A DNA stretch of 64,000 nucleotides from Congzhengia minquanensis (GTDB taxonomy: Bacteria; Bacillota; Clostridia; UBA1381; UBA9506), in assembly GCF_014384785.1 (NCBI RefSeq), contig NZ_JACRSU010000003.1, positions 470,659 through 534,658 on the forward strand, read 5' to 3'. The notes beneath the pieces are model-generated. The model made no database searches and was not told the DNA's origin. It saw only the letters and a list, made by a program, of their open reading frames with translations. Below are positions 56,144 through 63,860 of this stretch, in pieces (positions within the stretch are counted from its first letter, which is position 1; every line of letters starts with the position of its first letter). The translations under genes and the position numbers were made by a program.

Positions 56144-56152
56144 ATTATAGCA
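56144..56152 (-). promoter_or_regulatory. Extended -10 promoter of the asp23-fakA-recG unit
   Basis: Minus strand TGC-TATAAT (plus 56144-56152), an extended -10 element with no good -35 at 17 bases. It lies about 92 bases before the asp23 start codon. Confidence 0.5.
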
Positions 56153-56215
56153 TATATTTTCCAAAAATGGAAGAGCTATTTTTCAATTATTTACAATTTC
56201 GTGACAAAACGGTTA

Positions 56216-56248
56216 CGGCGCGAAAAGGTAACATACTTTTTCGCGCCG
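56216..56248 (-). terminator. Hairpin downstream of the DUF378 gene
   Basis: Perfect 11-bp stem CGGCGCGAAAA (56216-56226) with TTTTCGCGCCG (56238-56248). On the minus strand only a weak T-run follows, so termination may be partial. The rest of the 218-base gap 56053-56270 is A+T-rich and holds the asp23 promoter. Confidence 0.6.
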
Positions 56249-56270
56249 CAGTTCTCTTTTGACTTGTTTG

Positions 56271-56483
56271 TCAGTGTGAACTTGCCGGGACCTTATCTTT
56301 GAACAAAAGCGTGATGGACCAAAGACCGGCCAGGCCTACCAGGGAATAGATGATGCGGCTTGCAACGGCCATTTGACCGCCGAACAAAAAGCCCACCACA
56401 TCGAGACCGAAAAGACCGATGCAGCCCCAGTTCAATGCGCCAATGATGACTAAAATCAGACTGATATTATCCAGTGTATTCAT
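56271..56483 (-). CDS. DUF378 small membrane protein
   Basis: Protein of 70 aa with two hydrophobic helices: LILVIIGALNWGCIGLFG, then FLFGGQMAVASRIIYSLVGLAGLWSI split by a short turn. The NWG...GLFG..DVVGFLFG pattern is DUF378 (YuzA-like). Function is unknown. The frame continues to 56561 but GGGAGGAAAGG precedes ATG 56483. Its leader contains the two-tier hairpin at 56517-56564. Confidence 0.88.
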   Translation of the reverse strand: MNTLDNISLILVIIGALNWGCIGLFGLDVVGFLFGGQMAVASRIIYSLVGLAGLWSITLLFKDKVPASSH

Positions 56484-56516
56484 AAATAAAATCACCTTTC
56501 CTCCCGCATTTTTAAA

Positions 56517-56564
56517 TGAATGGCTGTTTGCGCCTGCGGGACTGCGCAAATGAAATCCCATTCA
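56517..56564 (-). other. Two-tier hairpin in the 5' leader of the DUF378 gene
   Basis: Outer stem TGAATGG (56517-56523) with CCATTCA (56558-56564) and inner stem TTTGCGC (56527-56533) with GCGCAAA (56544-56550), each perfect 7 bp, separated by small asymmetric internal loops. No T-run. It would fold in the minus-strand leader RNA about 35 bases before the start codon. Confidence 0.55.
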
Positions 56565-56666
56565 TCTTTATGTATCCGTATTTTTTGCAAAATAAATATA
56601 TTTATACCATTCTTTATAAAACGTTTCATACATAAACTTATTGTAAAAGCAAAGGAGTGATTTTTT

Positions 56667-56924
56667 ATGTACCGTGCAGGCGAACTGCGGCAAAAAGAAG
56701 TGATAAACGTAAACGACGCATCAAGAATGGGTTATGTTTCAGACGTTGAAGTAAGTTTAAATAAAGGTGAAATCGAAGCGATTATTGTACCAGGAAAAAT
56801 GAAACTGTTTAATTTTGGAAAAAGCGACGATTTGGTAATTACGTGGGACAAAATAAAAATGATTGGCGACGACGTTATTTTAGTGGATATGCCGCCGCGC
56901 ATGTTTGACAGGGGAAAAAAATGA
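56667..56924 (+). CDS. ylmC: YlmC/YmxH family sporulation protein (PRC-barrel)
   Basis: Protein of 85 aa with a PRC-barrel-like fold. Pattern: ELRQKEVINVNDASRMGYV, then DVEV, and GEIEAIIVPG followed by LVITWDKIKMIGDDVILVD. The family is restricted to spore formers and is often annotated as sporulation protein YlmC/YmxH; its molecular role is unclear. AAAGGAG precedes ATG 56667. It is a single gene divergent from DUF378 and ends at its own terminator. Confidence 0.9.
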   Translation: MYRAGELRQKEVINVNDASRMGYVSDVEVSLNKGEIEAIIVPGKMKLFNFGKSDDLVITWDKIKMIGDDVILVDMPPRMFDRGKK

Positions 56925-56931
56925 ACAGGAA

Positions 56932-56966
56932 AAAAGCACGGAAAAATTTTTTCTTTCCGCGCTTTT
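56932..56966. terminator. Bidirectional terminator (ylmC / RraA-family gene)
   Basis: AAAAGC (56932-56937) pairs with GCTTTT (56961-56966) and CGGAAA (56939-56944) with TTTCCG (56954-56959), one A/C mismatch, flanked by T/A tracts on both sides. Confidence 0.8.
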
Positions 56967-56993
56967 ATTTTAAAAAATTTTGATTAAAGCAAT

Positions 56994-57896
56994 TTACAGT
57001 GCCGTCTGCGTGTCGTTGGGGTCACCGTTTCTTGCCAGATCGAATTCTGCAGACCAGTCTAAACCGCGGTAAGGCTCACCGCGGCTGTCGGTTTGAATGA
57101 ACGCCATGAGCAAATCCAGCATTTCCTCCGTCCAGGTGTTTCTGTCAATCTGTGCTGTGGTAAATTTGTTTTGGGTAATCATTTCAAAACCGAAAATATC
57201 TTTTACCTGGGTTTTCGCGGCACCGTCTACCACCTCCGCCACCAAATGGGAGGGAATAAACAGCACGCCGCCGCCTGCGCCGAATACAATGTCGCCGGGC
57301 AGAACAATGGCGTTTCCAATCCGGGTGGCTGTGTTAAATCCGGTCATGACAAAATCGCGGATTGGCGTGGGGTCAATGCCGCGGAAGTACACCTGCATAC
57401 CCTCCACCTTTTTCATTTGTTCCACGTCCCGTACGCCGCCCCAAATAACACCGCCGCCGTTCTTTGTTTTGGTTTTGATTGCTGTGGTTAAATTGCCGCC
57501 TAAAAACGTACCCTTGTAAATTTTGTCGTACATGTCGGCCACCACCACGTCGCCCTCTGTCAGGGAGTCAATCACCCACTGGTTATAATTTCCTTTTCGT
57601 CCCTCCGCCATGCCGACGGCGAACATGGTTTCGTGCAAATCCGGCCGCGTAGGCGCAAAGGTGGCGGTAACGGCGCGGCCAATGAGTTTTCGTCCATCGT
57701 CGTGGAGGGTTTTGAGCCTGCCCTCAAATTGGCTTTCATAGCCCTTGACGAAAATTGGTTTCCAAACCTCCTCTAACGTTAGACTTTGCAGGGCAGTTAG
57801 ATATTTATCCGCCACCTTCGGCCTTCCGTCGGGAAAACGTTCTCCTTTCCACTGGGGGGTTAAAGCAACAATTTCTTCTTTTACATTAAAATGCAT
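56994..57896 (-). CDS. RraA family protein (aldolase/demethylmenaquinone-methyltransferase-like)
   Basis: Protein of 300 aa. The RraA fold is recognisable from RAVTATFAPTRPD, EGDVVVADMYD, GTFLGGNLTTAIKTK, GGGVIWGGVRDVEQM and ATRIGNAIVLPGDIVFGAGGG. Class II 4-hydroxy-4-methyl-2-oxoglutarate/pyruvate aldolases and RraA share this fold; the canonical R-x-D aldolase motif appears as GVRDVEQ. Extra N- and C-terminal regions make it longer than RraA (~160 aa). As last gene of the minus-strand operon it may split a 2-keto sugar acid, which is inference. Confidence 0.82.
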   Translation of the reverse strand: MHFNVKEEIVALTPQWKGERFPDGRPKVADKYLTALQSLTLEEVWKPIFVKGYESQFEGRLKTLHDDGRKLIGRAVTATFAPTRPDLHETMFAVGMAEGRKGNYNQWVIDSLTEGDVVVADMYDKIYKGTFLGGNLTTAIKTKTKNGGGVIWGGVRDVEQMKKVEGMQVYFRGIDPTPIRDFVMTGFNTATRIGNAIVLPGDIVFGAGGGVLFIPSHLVAEVVDGAAKTQVKDIFGFEMITQNKFTTAQIDRNTWTEEMLDLLMAFIQTDSRGEPYRGLDWSAEFDLARNGDPNDTQTAL

Positions 57897-57918
57897 CTAT
57901 ATCAAGTCCTTTCCGTCC

Positions 57919-58647
57919 TTACAGCCGCATTCCGCCGTCTGCCACCAGGTCGCAGCCTGTGATGTAGCGCCCCTCGTTTGACGCCAGCAGTAAAATTGGG
58001 GCGGCACAGTCCTCTGCAGTTCCGGCAAAGCCGCAGGGAATTCCGGAAAGCACCTGCTTTTTATATTCGGCGTCGTTTAAAACGTCTTCGTTGCGCGGCG
58101 TTAAAATTACGCCGGGGGACAGGTTGTTCACCGTGATGCCAAAGGGGGCAAGCTGTTTTGCAAGGTTTGTTACCAGACTCATTTGCGCTGCTTTGCTGGC
58201 AGCATAAACTGCCATGTCTTTGTGGGGTTTATATTGTTGGACGCTGCCAACAGTAATGATGCGCCCCCAGCGGTTTTCTTTCATGTGCGGAGCAAATTGC
58301 TGAATTAAGCCGAGGGTTGCAGCAAAGTTTACCTGAAGCTGGGCTTCGATTTCCTTATGCGTAATTTCGTTCCACTTTTTTCGGAACTGCACGCTGGCAT
58401 TGCAGACTAAAATGTCAACGCTGTCAGTGGCCTCCAATAATTTGGCCGCCGCATCTTTCTCTGAAAGATCTACGCAAACCGCTTTCGCGCCGGGAATTTT
58501 TTTTGCCGCATCCTCCGCTTTGCCTGCTGAGGTTCCGCCGTGCACAAACACAGATGCGCCCTGCCCTGCTAAACATGCGGCGACCGCAAAACCAATTCCC
58601 TGTGTTGAGCCGGTAACCAGGGCGGTTTTCCCTGTTAAATTAAACAT
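57919..58647 (-). CDS. Short-chain dehydrogenase/reductase
   Basis: Classical SDR of 242 aa. The cofactor motif GSTQGIGFAVA, LVCNAS (NAG-like), the catalytic Ser in ITVGSVQQ and the YAASK tetrad pair are all seen, with NLSPGVILTP after them. FabG-like proteins in sugar-acid clusters oxidise or reduce uronates or gluconates; the substrate is not readable here. AGGAG precedes ATG 58647, and the gene lies 5 bases after the GH10 stop, so it is cotranscribed. Confidence 0.92.
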   Translation of the reverse strand: MFNLTGKTALVTGSTQGIGFAVAACLAGQGASVFVHGGTSAGKAEDAAKKIPGAKAVCVDLSEKDAAAKLLEATDSVDILVCNASVQFRKKWNEITHKEIEAQLQVNFAATLGLIQQFAPHMKENRWGRIITVGSVQQYKPHKDMAVYAASKAAQMSLVTNLAKQLAPFGITVNNLSPGVILTPRNEDVLNDAEYKKQVLSGIPCGFAGTAEDCAAPILLLASNEGRYITGCDLVADGGMRL

Positions 58648-58652
58648 GGTTC

Positions 58653-59993
58653 TTACTCCTTCCCGATTTGAAGTGTAAAGCTGTTTTGCGACCCTTTGCG
58701 AAGGTCTATTTCCGTTTTTATTTCCTTTCCGTTTGTTACAACTGTTACATCATATTTGCCGTAGAAGCCGTGGAAATCGGCGTTTCCGCCGTCATCTGTG
58801 CCGGTTTTGCCTTCGGCATGCCACCTTTTGTTAATCAATTCGTCCAATACATGAAACGCCGGCTTTTTGGTAAAGTCGAACCGCAAAAGTCCCCCGCGGT
58901 AGTAATTTTCACCGGCTTTCATGTCGCCCTGTGGTGCAAAGGCGGCATAGCCGTCCGGCAAATTCCAATAAATAATTGCTTCCATTGCCGGGTGGCTGAA
59001 AAAGATGGTGTAAATGTAGTTTAGCAGCTCTGCCTGAATTGCTTCATCTTCTTCTATGTCTGTGAAAGCGGGAATTGTCATCTCCGTGATTTGGAGCGGG
59101 CGGCCCAACTGTGCGAATTTATTTAAAACACTGTAAACAAATTCGGGGTTATAGCGGGTAGAAATTAGCTCTTTCTCCTGCTCACGGAGCCAGAAGGAGT
59201 GAAACTGCATGCCAATCGAATCGATGCGGACATTTTTCGCAAGCAGCTGCTCAATTTGCATATAATATGCGTTTCGGTTGGTGGTAGGATAGGGCAGCTC
59301 CCACAAAACCGCCTCGTTGATAATCAGCTTTGTGAACGGAAAGAATTTATCCGCTGTTCGCCAGCTCCACTCTGCATTGTCGTCTGCAAAGAAAAAATCG
59401 GAACGTGGCTTATCTGAACCGCACAAAAGCTCGTTTGTAACTTCCATGGTGGGAATGGTTTCGCTGTAACGCTTAGCGATTTCGCGAAATCGCCTGGTAT
59501 ATTCCTTTTTTATTTCTGCAGTGGAAGACGATAACAGCCAGGTCGGAATAAAGTTGTCATACGTTAAACAGTGCAGCTTTGGTTCAATGTTGTTTTCCTG
59601 GCAATATTCAATGCACAAATCCGGTGCGGGGCGGCGGTAAATTTTTGCGCTTTCTTTGCCATAACGCGGTTTTCCGCGTTCTGGCTCCAAGTCGCTCCAA
59701 TAAAAGGGCAGGGTGGCAAGGTTAAAAATTTCTTTAAAATATTCCTTATATTGTTTGTTCTTTTCGTCTGTTTCCAGCTCGTCCAGCATAAACAGGTTTG
59801 CACCAAACTTAAATTCGTGACTTTTCTGACAAAACTTTACCAATGCCCCGGGAATCGGTTTGCCGTTTTCGTCGGTGACGATAAGCTTTGCCGTGCCTTT
59901 TCGGTGAATTTCAATATTATTTTTTACGGTGGTGTTTAAAAACGTCTCGTTTTTCCGAAAATTTTTCAAAATGGTTTCTTTGCGAGTATTCAT
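58653..59993 (-). CDS. Glycoside hydrolase family 10 protein (endo-beta-xylanase type), cytoplasmic
   Basis: Protein of 446 aa. An N-terminal beta-sandwich (TAKLIVTDENGKPIPGALV) precedes a GH10 TIM barrel starting FKFGANLFML. The acid/base Glu is in EVTNELL (near residue 187) and the nucleophile Glu in LQITEMTIP (near 305). A short C-terminal beta segment follows. There is no signal peptide, so it should act on imported oligosaccharides. It lies between the GH13 and SDR genes in the minus-strand operon. GGGAGG supports ATG 59993. Confidence 0.88.
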   Translation of the reverse strand: MNTRKETILKNFRKNETFLNTTVKNNIEIHRKGTAKLIVTDENGKPIPGALVKFCQKSHEFKFGANLFMLDELETDEKNKQYKEYFKEIFNLATLPFYWSDLEPERGKPRYGKESAKIYRRPAPDLCIEYCQENNIEPKLHCLTYDNFIPTWLLSSSTAEIKKEYTRRFREIAKRYSETIPTMEVTNELLCGSDKPRSDFFFADDNAEWSWRTADKFFPFTKLIINEAVLWELPYPTTNRNAYYMQIEQLLAKNVRIDSIGMQFHSFWLREQEKELISTRYNPEFVYSVLNKFAQLGRPLQITEMTIPAFTDIEEDEAIQAELLNYIYTIFFSHPAMEAIIYWNLPDGYAAFAPQGDMKAGENYYRGGLLRFDFTKKPAFHVLDELINKRWHAEGKTGTDDGGNADFHGFYGKYDVTVVTNGKEIKTEIDLRKGSQNSFTLQIGKE

Positions 59994-60034
59994 TCATATT
60001 TCCTCCCTGCTTCCATCAATTTTATAATAAAATG

Positions 60035-61360
60035 TTATCCAAGTTCCGCAATCAGATAACCATATGGCTTGAAGCTCAATGTTTTGTTTAACAGAGAATC
60101 GTCTGCCAAACCGGACTGCATTATTGTTTTTGCGTTAGAAATATCTGCGTTTAGTGTTGCGTTTACACAGGCATTCTTGGTGTTTACGACAATCAGCAGC
60201 TGCTGTTTATCGGATGCTTTTACATAGGAAACGACCTCCTTCGGGCTGCTGTTGCCGACCCAATGAATCCTGCCGTTTACAATGGCATCGCAAGCATGGT
60301 GGAGCCTGTGAATTTCCTTTATAAAACCTGCTCTTCTGATTCCGTCCTCCGTAAATGCTTTTGACCAGTTCATTGCACTGCGCTTCCCATAAAAACGGTT
60401 TGAAAACATGTTGTTTTCAGCATCGTCACAGAGCTCATATCCGTTCCACAGAAAGGAAACTCCATCGTAGGTGTTGGTGATGACCAGCGCAGCTTCCACA
60501 CCTTTGGAAGTCATGATAATCTCGTTCCTGCTAAGGCCGGCGTCAGATGCAACATCGTGGGTGTCAATCGTTCTGATTAGATTCACAATATTTTCACCGT
60601 ATTGCATTTTTTCTTTTTCATATGTATTTTTCAACTCGTATGCAGGCGTATCATTCGCAAAAATATCAATCATAAGGCGGTTCCAATCATACTTGTAGCC
60701 CATATCAAATACTTCTTGTATGTATTCCGGATTTATGCCTTCGTTCAGCGTCACAAGATCGGCATGGCGTTCCTTTAGCTTTGCAAAGGAATCACGCCAG
60801 AAATCCAGCGGGACGCTGTCACCGACATCACAGCGAAATCCGTCGCACTCAAATTCATCCAAAAGCGTCTGCATATTCTGAAGCAGATATTTTCTGAGCT
60901 CCGCATTTTGATAATTCAGCCTTGCAAACGGCCATCTGTCTGCGATCCATACTGTTCCGTCCTCATTTCTAATCACAAAGTCGGGATGTTCCTTAATAAA
61001 TACCGCACTTTTGCCGCAATGTAAATAGACTAGATCAAACATTACAAGAAGACTGTTTTCATGCGCTTTTCTTACAAAAATTTTTAAATCTTCATTGGTG
61101 CCAAATTCCGGGTCCACATTGAAATAATCGGCAATCTTATATGGGTTTTTTGGATTGTTTGTTTCTGATTTTTTCTGACGTTCACTCCATGTAATCCTAT
61201 CAGTATCTTCTTCCTCTGCAAAAAAAGGACAAACGTATAAGATATCCACACCCAAAGAAGCAATATGCGGCAAAAGTGTTGCGGCGGCACGAAGCGTTCC
61301 TTCCGGTGTAAACGTGCGCAGCGCAAGCTGATAGATAATTGCATTTGTTTTATTGTTCAT
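60035..61360 (-). CDS. Glycoside hydrolase family 13 (alpha-amylase family) protein
   Basis: Protein of 441 aa with a GH13 barrel and a C-terminal beta domain. The nucleophile Asp is in GFRCDVGDS (~residue 177), the acid/base Glu in TLNEGIN (~206) and the third Asp in TIDTHDVA (~268). There is no signal peptide. The frame extends to 61393 inside the upstream gene; GGAG 9 bases before ATG 61360 sets the start. The exact specificity (alpha-glucan, trehalose, other) is not evident. It lies 5 bases after the dehydratase gene. Confidence 0.88.
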   Translation of the reverse strand: MNNKTNAIIYQLALRTFTPEGTLRAAATLLPHIASLGVDILYVCPFFAEEEDTDRITWSERQKKSETNNPKNPYKIADYFNVDPEFGTNEDLKIFVRKAHENSLLVMFDLVYLHCGKSAVFIKEHPDFVIRNEDGTVWIADRWPFARLNYQNAELRKYLLQNMQTLLDEFECDGFRCDVGDSVPLDFWRDSFAKLKERHADLVTLNEGINPEYIQEVFDMGYKYDWNRLMIDIFANDTPAYELKNTYEKEKMQYGENIVNLIRTIDTHDVASDAGLSRNEIIMTSKGVEAALVITNTYDGVSFLWNGYELCDDAENNMFSNRFYGKRSAMNWSKAFTEDGIRRAGFIKEIHRLHHACDAIVNGRIHWVGNSSPKEVVSYVKASDKQQLLIVVNTKNACVNATLNADISNAKTIMQSGLADDSLLNKTLSFKPYGYLIAELG

Positions 61361-61365
61361 TTTTG

Positions 61366-62739
61366 TCAACTCCATTCCCGGTCGTTCGACCACTCATTGT
61401 TCCATTCCTCCGTGGGCTCCCACTGGCCCGGATATTTTTCGTGCAGGTGCTGGGCAATCAGTTCCTCGTTTAAGCTGTCAATTCCCAGCCCTGGCTTATT
61501 GGGGACGTTTACAAACCCGTTCTGAATTAGGGGATTGTCAATTCCAACGGCCAAATCGTTCCACCAGGTCACGTCTGAAGAATGGAATTCCACAGCCAGC
61601 ACATTTTGAACTGCCGCCGCACAATGGATTGCCGCCATACATGCCACAGGGCTTTCCGCCATGTGGACTGCCATTGCTGTGCCATATTTATCGCACAAAT
61701 TTCCTAACTTTTTCATTTCCATTGCCCCGCCCACAGTTAAAACATCGGGGTGCACAACCGAAACGCCGCCGGAGGACAGCAACGGCTTGAAGTTTTTCGC
61801 AAGATAGATGTCTTCGCCGGTGCAGATGGGCACGGAGCAGCTATTTGCAATTTTTACATAGTGGCTGGTGTAGTGCCAGGGGGCAATGTCTTCAATCCAG
61901 GCGATATTATATTTTTCCAACCGGCGGGCAAACAAAATGCAGTCCTCTATGTTGATGTGGCCAAAATGGTCGATGGCAAGGGGAACTTCATAGCCGATAA
62001 CGTCCCGCACTTCTTTTACATAGTTTTCTAAAAAGTCCATGCCCTTTTGCGTCAGGTGAATTCCTGTGGCGTGGTGAGGGATGGTAAACGTTTCATAATT
62101 TTTGCCAAGCATCATGTCCCTGTCTACAGAACCTTTTTGATGGTTAATGGCCTTCATGGAGTATTTTTTTATATCTTCTAAAAATCCCAGCGGTGCATTT
62201 AAACATCCCGGCTCGTCAAGCATTAGTTCAATGCCTAAATCCATTTTTAAAAAGGTAAAGCCTTTTTCCATGCGTTTTTTTAAAGCATGCCCCATGTCCG
62301 TTCCCGTATGCTTTCCGTCCACGTCGGTGTCGCAATACATGCGAACCTTGTCCCGGAACTTTCCGCCCAACAGCTGCCAGAGAGGAACACCCCAGGCCTT
62401 GCCTGCAATGTCCCAAAGCGCAATTTCAATGCCGGAAACGCCGCCGCCCTGGCGGGAGTGGCCGCCAAACTGTTTTATTCTTCTGAACAGCTTGTCAACA
62501 TTTAACGGATTTTCGCCCAAAAGCCGTGATTTCAGCATCAGCGCATAGGTGGCGCTGGAAGCGTCCCGTACCTCGCCAAAGCCAACAATGCCCTGATTGG
62601 TATAAATTTTAATCAGAGGACAATGCTTGGGCGCACCGTCGATATTTGCCACACGCATATCCGTTATTTTTAAATCCGATGGCGAGGAATAGGTGTTGAC
62701 ATGTTCCTGCATCATTTCGTTTATGTCTTTTCTCTCCAT
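61366..62739 (-). CDS. Enolase-superfamily sugar-acid dehydratase (mandelate racemase/muconate lactonizing type)
   Basis: Protein of 457 aa. A capping domain is followed by a (beta/alpha) barrel with candidate metal ligands Asp in LAIDHFGH (~254), Glu in AWIEDIAP (~283) and Glu in CTGEDIYL (~307), a K-x-D at LKMDLG (~167) and His in AVHMAESP (~358). A ~60-residue insertion follows the K-x-D strand, as in mannonate/galactonate dehydratase-like members. It probably dehydrates an aldonate or uronate-derived acid to a 2-keto-3-deoxy acid. It is the first gene of the operon, with an AGGGGG site before ATG 62739. Confidence 0.88.
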   Translation of the reverse strand: MERKDINEMMQEHVNTYSSPSDLKITDMRVANIDGAPKHCPLIKIYTNQGIVGFGEVRDASSATYALMLKSRLLGENPLNVDKLFRRIKQFGGHSRQGGGVSGIEIALWDIAGKAWGVPLWQLLGGKFRDKVRMYCDTDVDGKHTGTDMGHALKKRMEKGFTFLKMDLGIELMLDEPGCLNAPLGFLEDIKKYSMKAINHQKGSVDRDMMLGKNYETFTIPHHATGIHLTQKGMDFLENYVKEVRDVIGYEVPLAIDHFGHINIEDCILFARRLEKYNIAWIEDIAPWHYTSHYVKIANSCSVPICTGEDIYLAKNFKPLLSSGGVSVVHPDVLTVGGAMEMKKLGNLCDKYGTAMAVHMAESPVACMAAIHCAAAVQNVLAVEFHSSDVTWWNDLAVGIDNPLIQNGFVNVPNKPGLGIDSLNEELIAQHLHEKYPGQWEPTEEWNNEWSNDREWS

Positions 62740-62754
62740 GAAAGTTCCCCCTCA

Positions 62755-62783
62755 TTGACATTTTTCATCTTACATATTATAAT
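62755..62783 (+). promoter_or_regulatory. Sigma-A promoter of the AraC regulator at 62859
   Basis: -35 TTGACA (62755-62760), 17-base spacer, -10 TATAAT (62778-62783): full consensus. Transcription would start near 62790, upstream of the direct repeats at 62810-62841. Confidence 0.75.
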
Positions 62784-62807
62784 AAATGAAAACAGGCGTA
62801 TGTGCAA
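62779..62807 (-). promoter_or_regulatory. Minus-strand promoter of the dehydratase-GH13-GH10-SDR-RraA operon
   Basis: Minus strand -35 TTGCAC (plus 62802-62807), 17-base spacer, -10 TATTAT (plus 62779-62784). Its -10 lies on the same bases as the -10 of the divergent regulator promoter. Confidence 0.65.
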
Positions 62808-62809
62808 CT

Positions 62810-62841
62810 ACTATATTTGGAAAAGTGTCCACTATATTTGG
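62810..62841. promoter_or_regulatory. Direct-repeat candidate AraC operator
   Basis: ACTATATTTGG occurs at 62810-62820 and again at 62831-62841, 21 bases apart (two helical turns). The proximal copy ends 2 bases from the -35 of the minus-strand operon promoter, the position expected for an AraC-type activator. It also lies in the leader of the regulator gene, suggesting autorepression. Confidence 0.65.
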
Positions 62842-62858
62842 TTTTGGAGGTTTTAACC

Positions 62859-63722
62859 GTGCGTTTCAATGAAATGTCGTTAGGCGATGGGGCCGGAACG
62901 AGCTTACTAAAGGTATTTCATTCTTCAAAGGTGAAAACAGGAAAACGTGCCTTTTGGGAGCATCACCACACGGCATGTGAGCTGTCCACCATCTGTTCCG
63001 GTGCAGGGCGCTACACGGTAAGCGGAAAGGAATATGCATTTCACGAAGGCGACGTGTTTCTGTTTGGCAGTCATGAGGTGCATTGCATTACAGATATCTC
63101 GCCGGAGTTTCCGTTTGATCTGCTGAATATTCAGTTTGAGCCGCGAATTTTGTGGGGCGGTAACGGTACCTTTGGCGTAAAGCTGTTACAGATTTTCTTT
63201 CATAGAAGTAATCTGTTTGAAAATCGAATTCAAAGGGATAATCCAGCCACAAAACAAATTAGAGATAAAATATTTTCTCTGGAAAAAGAACTTGCAGAAC
63301 GAAAGTTTGGTTATGAAATTAAGGCAAAGACCTTGCTGTTTGATATGCTGCTTTCCCTTTCCCGCGATTATGGCTATATCGATGCAACCGGAAACAGAGA
63401 ACCCGTTTCGGCAGACGTATTAAACCAGCTTGAGCACGCGGCAAATTTTATGGACGAAAACTTGGAACAGGAAATTACATTAGAAGAGATTGCAAAGCAT
63501 GCGGCAATGAATAAAACTTATTTTTCTACCATGTTTAAAAGGTTTAACGGTATTTCCCCATGGGACTATATCACCATTAAACGGGTGGAAAAGGCGGTGG
63601 CGCTTATTAAGACAACAAGCTTGTCTAAACTTGAAATTGCACAAAGGTGTGGTTTTAACAGTTCCTCGAATTTTTATAAGGCATTTCATAAGGTAACAGG
63701 ACATTCTCCGGGAGAAATTTAA
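62859..63722 (+). CDS. AraC family regulator of the dehydratase-GH operon
   Basis: Regulator of 287 aa. The N-terminal cupin-type domain has HHHTACELSTICSGAGRYTV and the turn EGDVFLFGSHEVHCI. The C-terminal double helix-turn-helix spans about 185-287 with ITLEEIAKHAAMNKTYFSTMFK and GFNSSSNFYKAFHKVTGHSP. GTG 62859 follows GGAGG (62846-62850) by 8 bases; an in-frame extension to 62802 would run through the direct repeats and has no site. It is divergent from the operon it probably controls. Confidence 0.9.
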   Translation: MRFNEMSLGDGAGTSLLKVFHSSKVKTGKRAFWEHHHTACELSTICSGAGRYTVSGKEYAFHEGDVFLFGSHEVHCITDISPEFPFDLLNIQFEPRILWGGNGTFGVKLLQIFFHRSNLFENRIQRDNPATKQIRDKIFSLEKELAERKFGYEIKAKTLLFDMLLSLSRDYGYIDATGNREPVSADVLNQLEHAANFMDENLEQEITLEEIAKHAAMNKTYFSTMFKRFNGISPWDYITIKRVEKAVALIKTTSLSKLEIAQRCGFNSSSNFYKAFHKVTGHSPGEI

Positions 63723-63741
63723 AAAAAGGTGTAAAAAGGGG

Positions 63742-63770
63742 GTTGACAAAAGGGGAGGGATGTGATATTC
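63742..63770 (+). promoter_or_regulatory. Promoter P1 of a probable rRNA operon
   Basis: -35 TTGACA (63742-63747), 17-base spacer, -10 TATTCT (63765-63770), just after the AraC gene. Confidence 0.65.
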
Positions 63771-63825
63771 TAAATAAGCTGTCGGTTTTGAGCGGGGCTT
63801 TGCAGAAAAAAGTTTCAAAAAAGTC

Positions 63826-63854
63826 TTGACAAAGGATTGACAGCGTGGTATAAT
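63826..63854 (+). promoter_or_regulatory. Promoter P2 of a probable rRNA operon
   Basis: -35 TTGACA (63826-63831), 17-base spacer, -10 TATAAT (63849-63854): perfect consensus. A second TTGACA lies at 63836-63841 or within a base of it. Tandem strong promoters 84 bases apart are typical for rrn operons. Confidence 0.75.
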
Positions 63855-63860
63855 AAAATT

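Noticed and set aside
56600..56650. CATACATAA before ylmC as a sporulation sigma-factor -10
   Set aside because: No matching -35 at the required distance for sigma-E or sigma-G; the region is A+T-rich and chance matches are likely.
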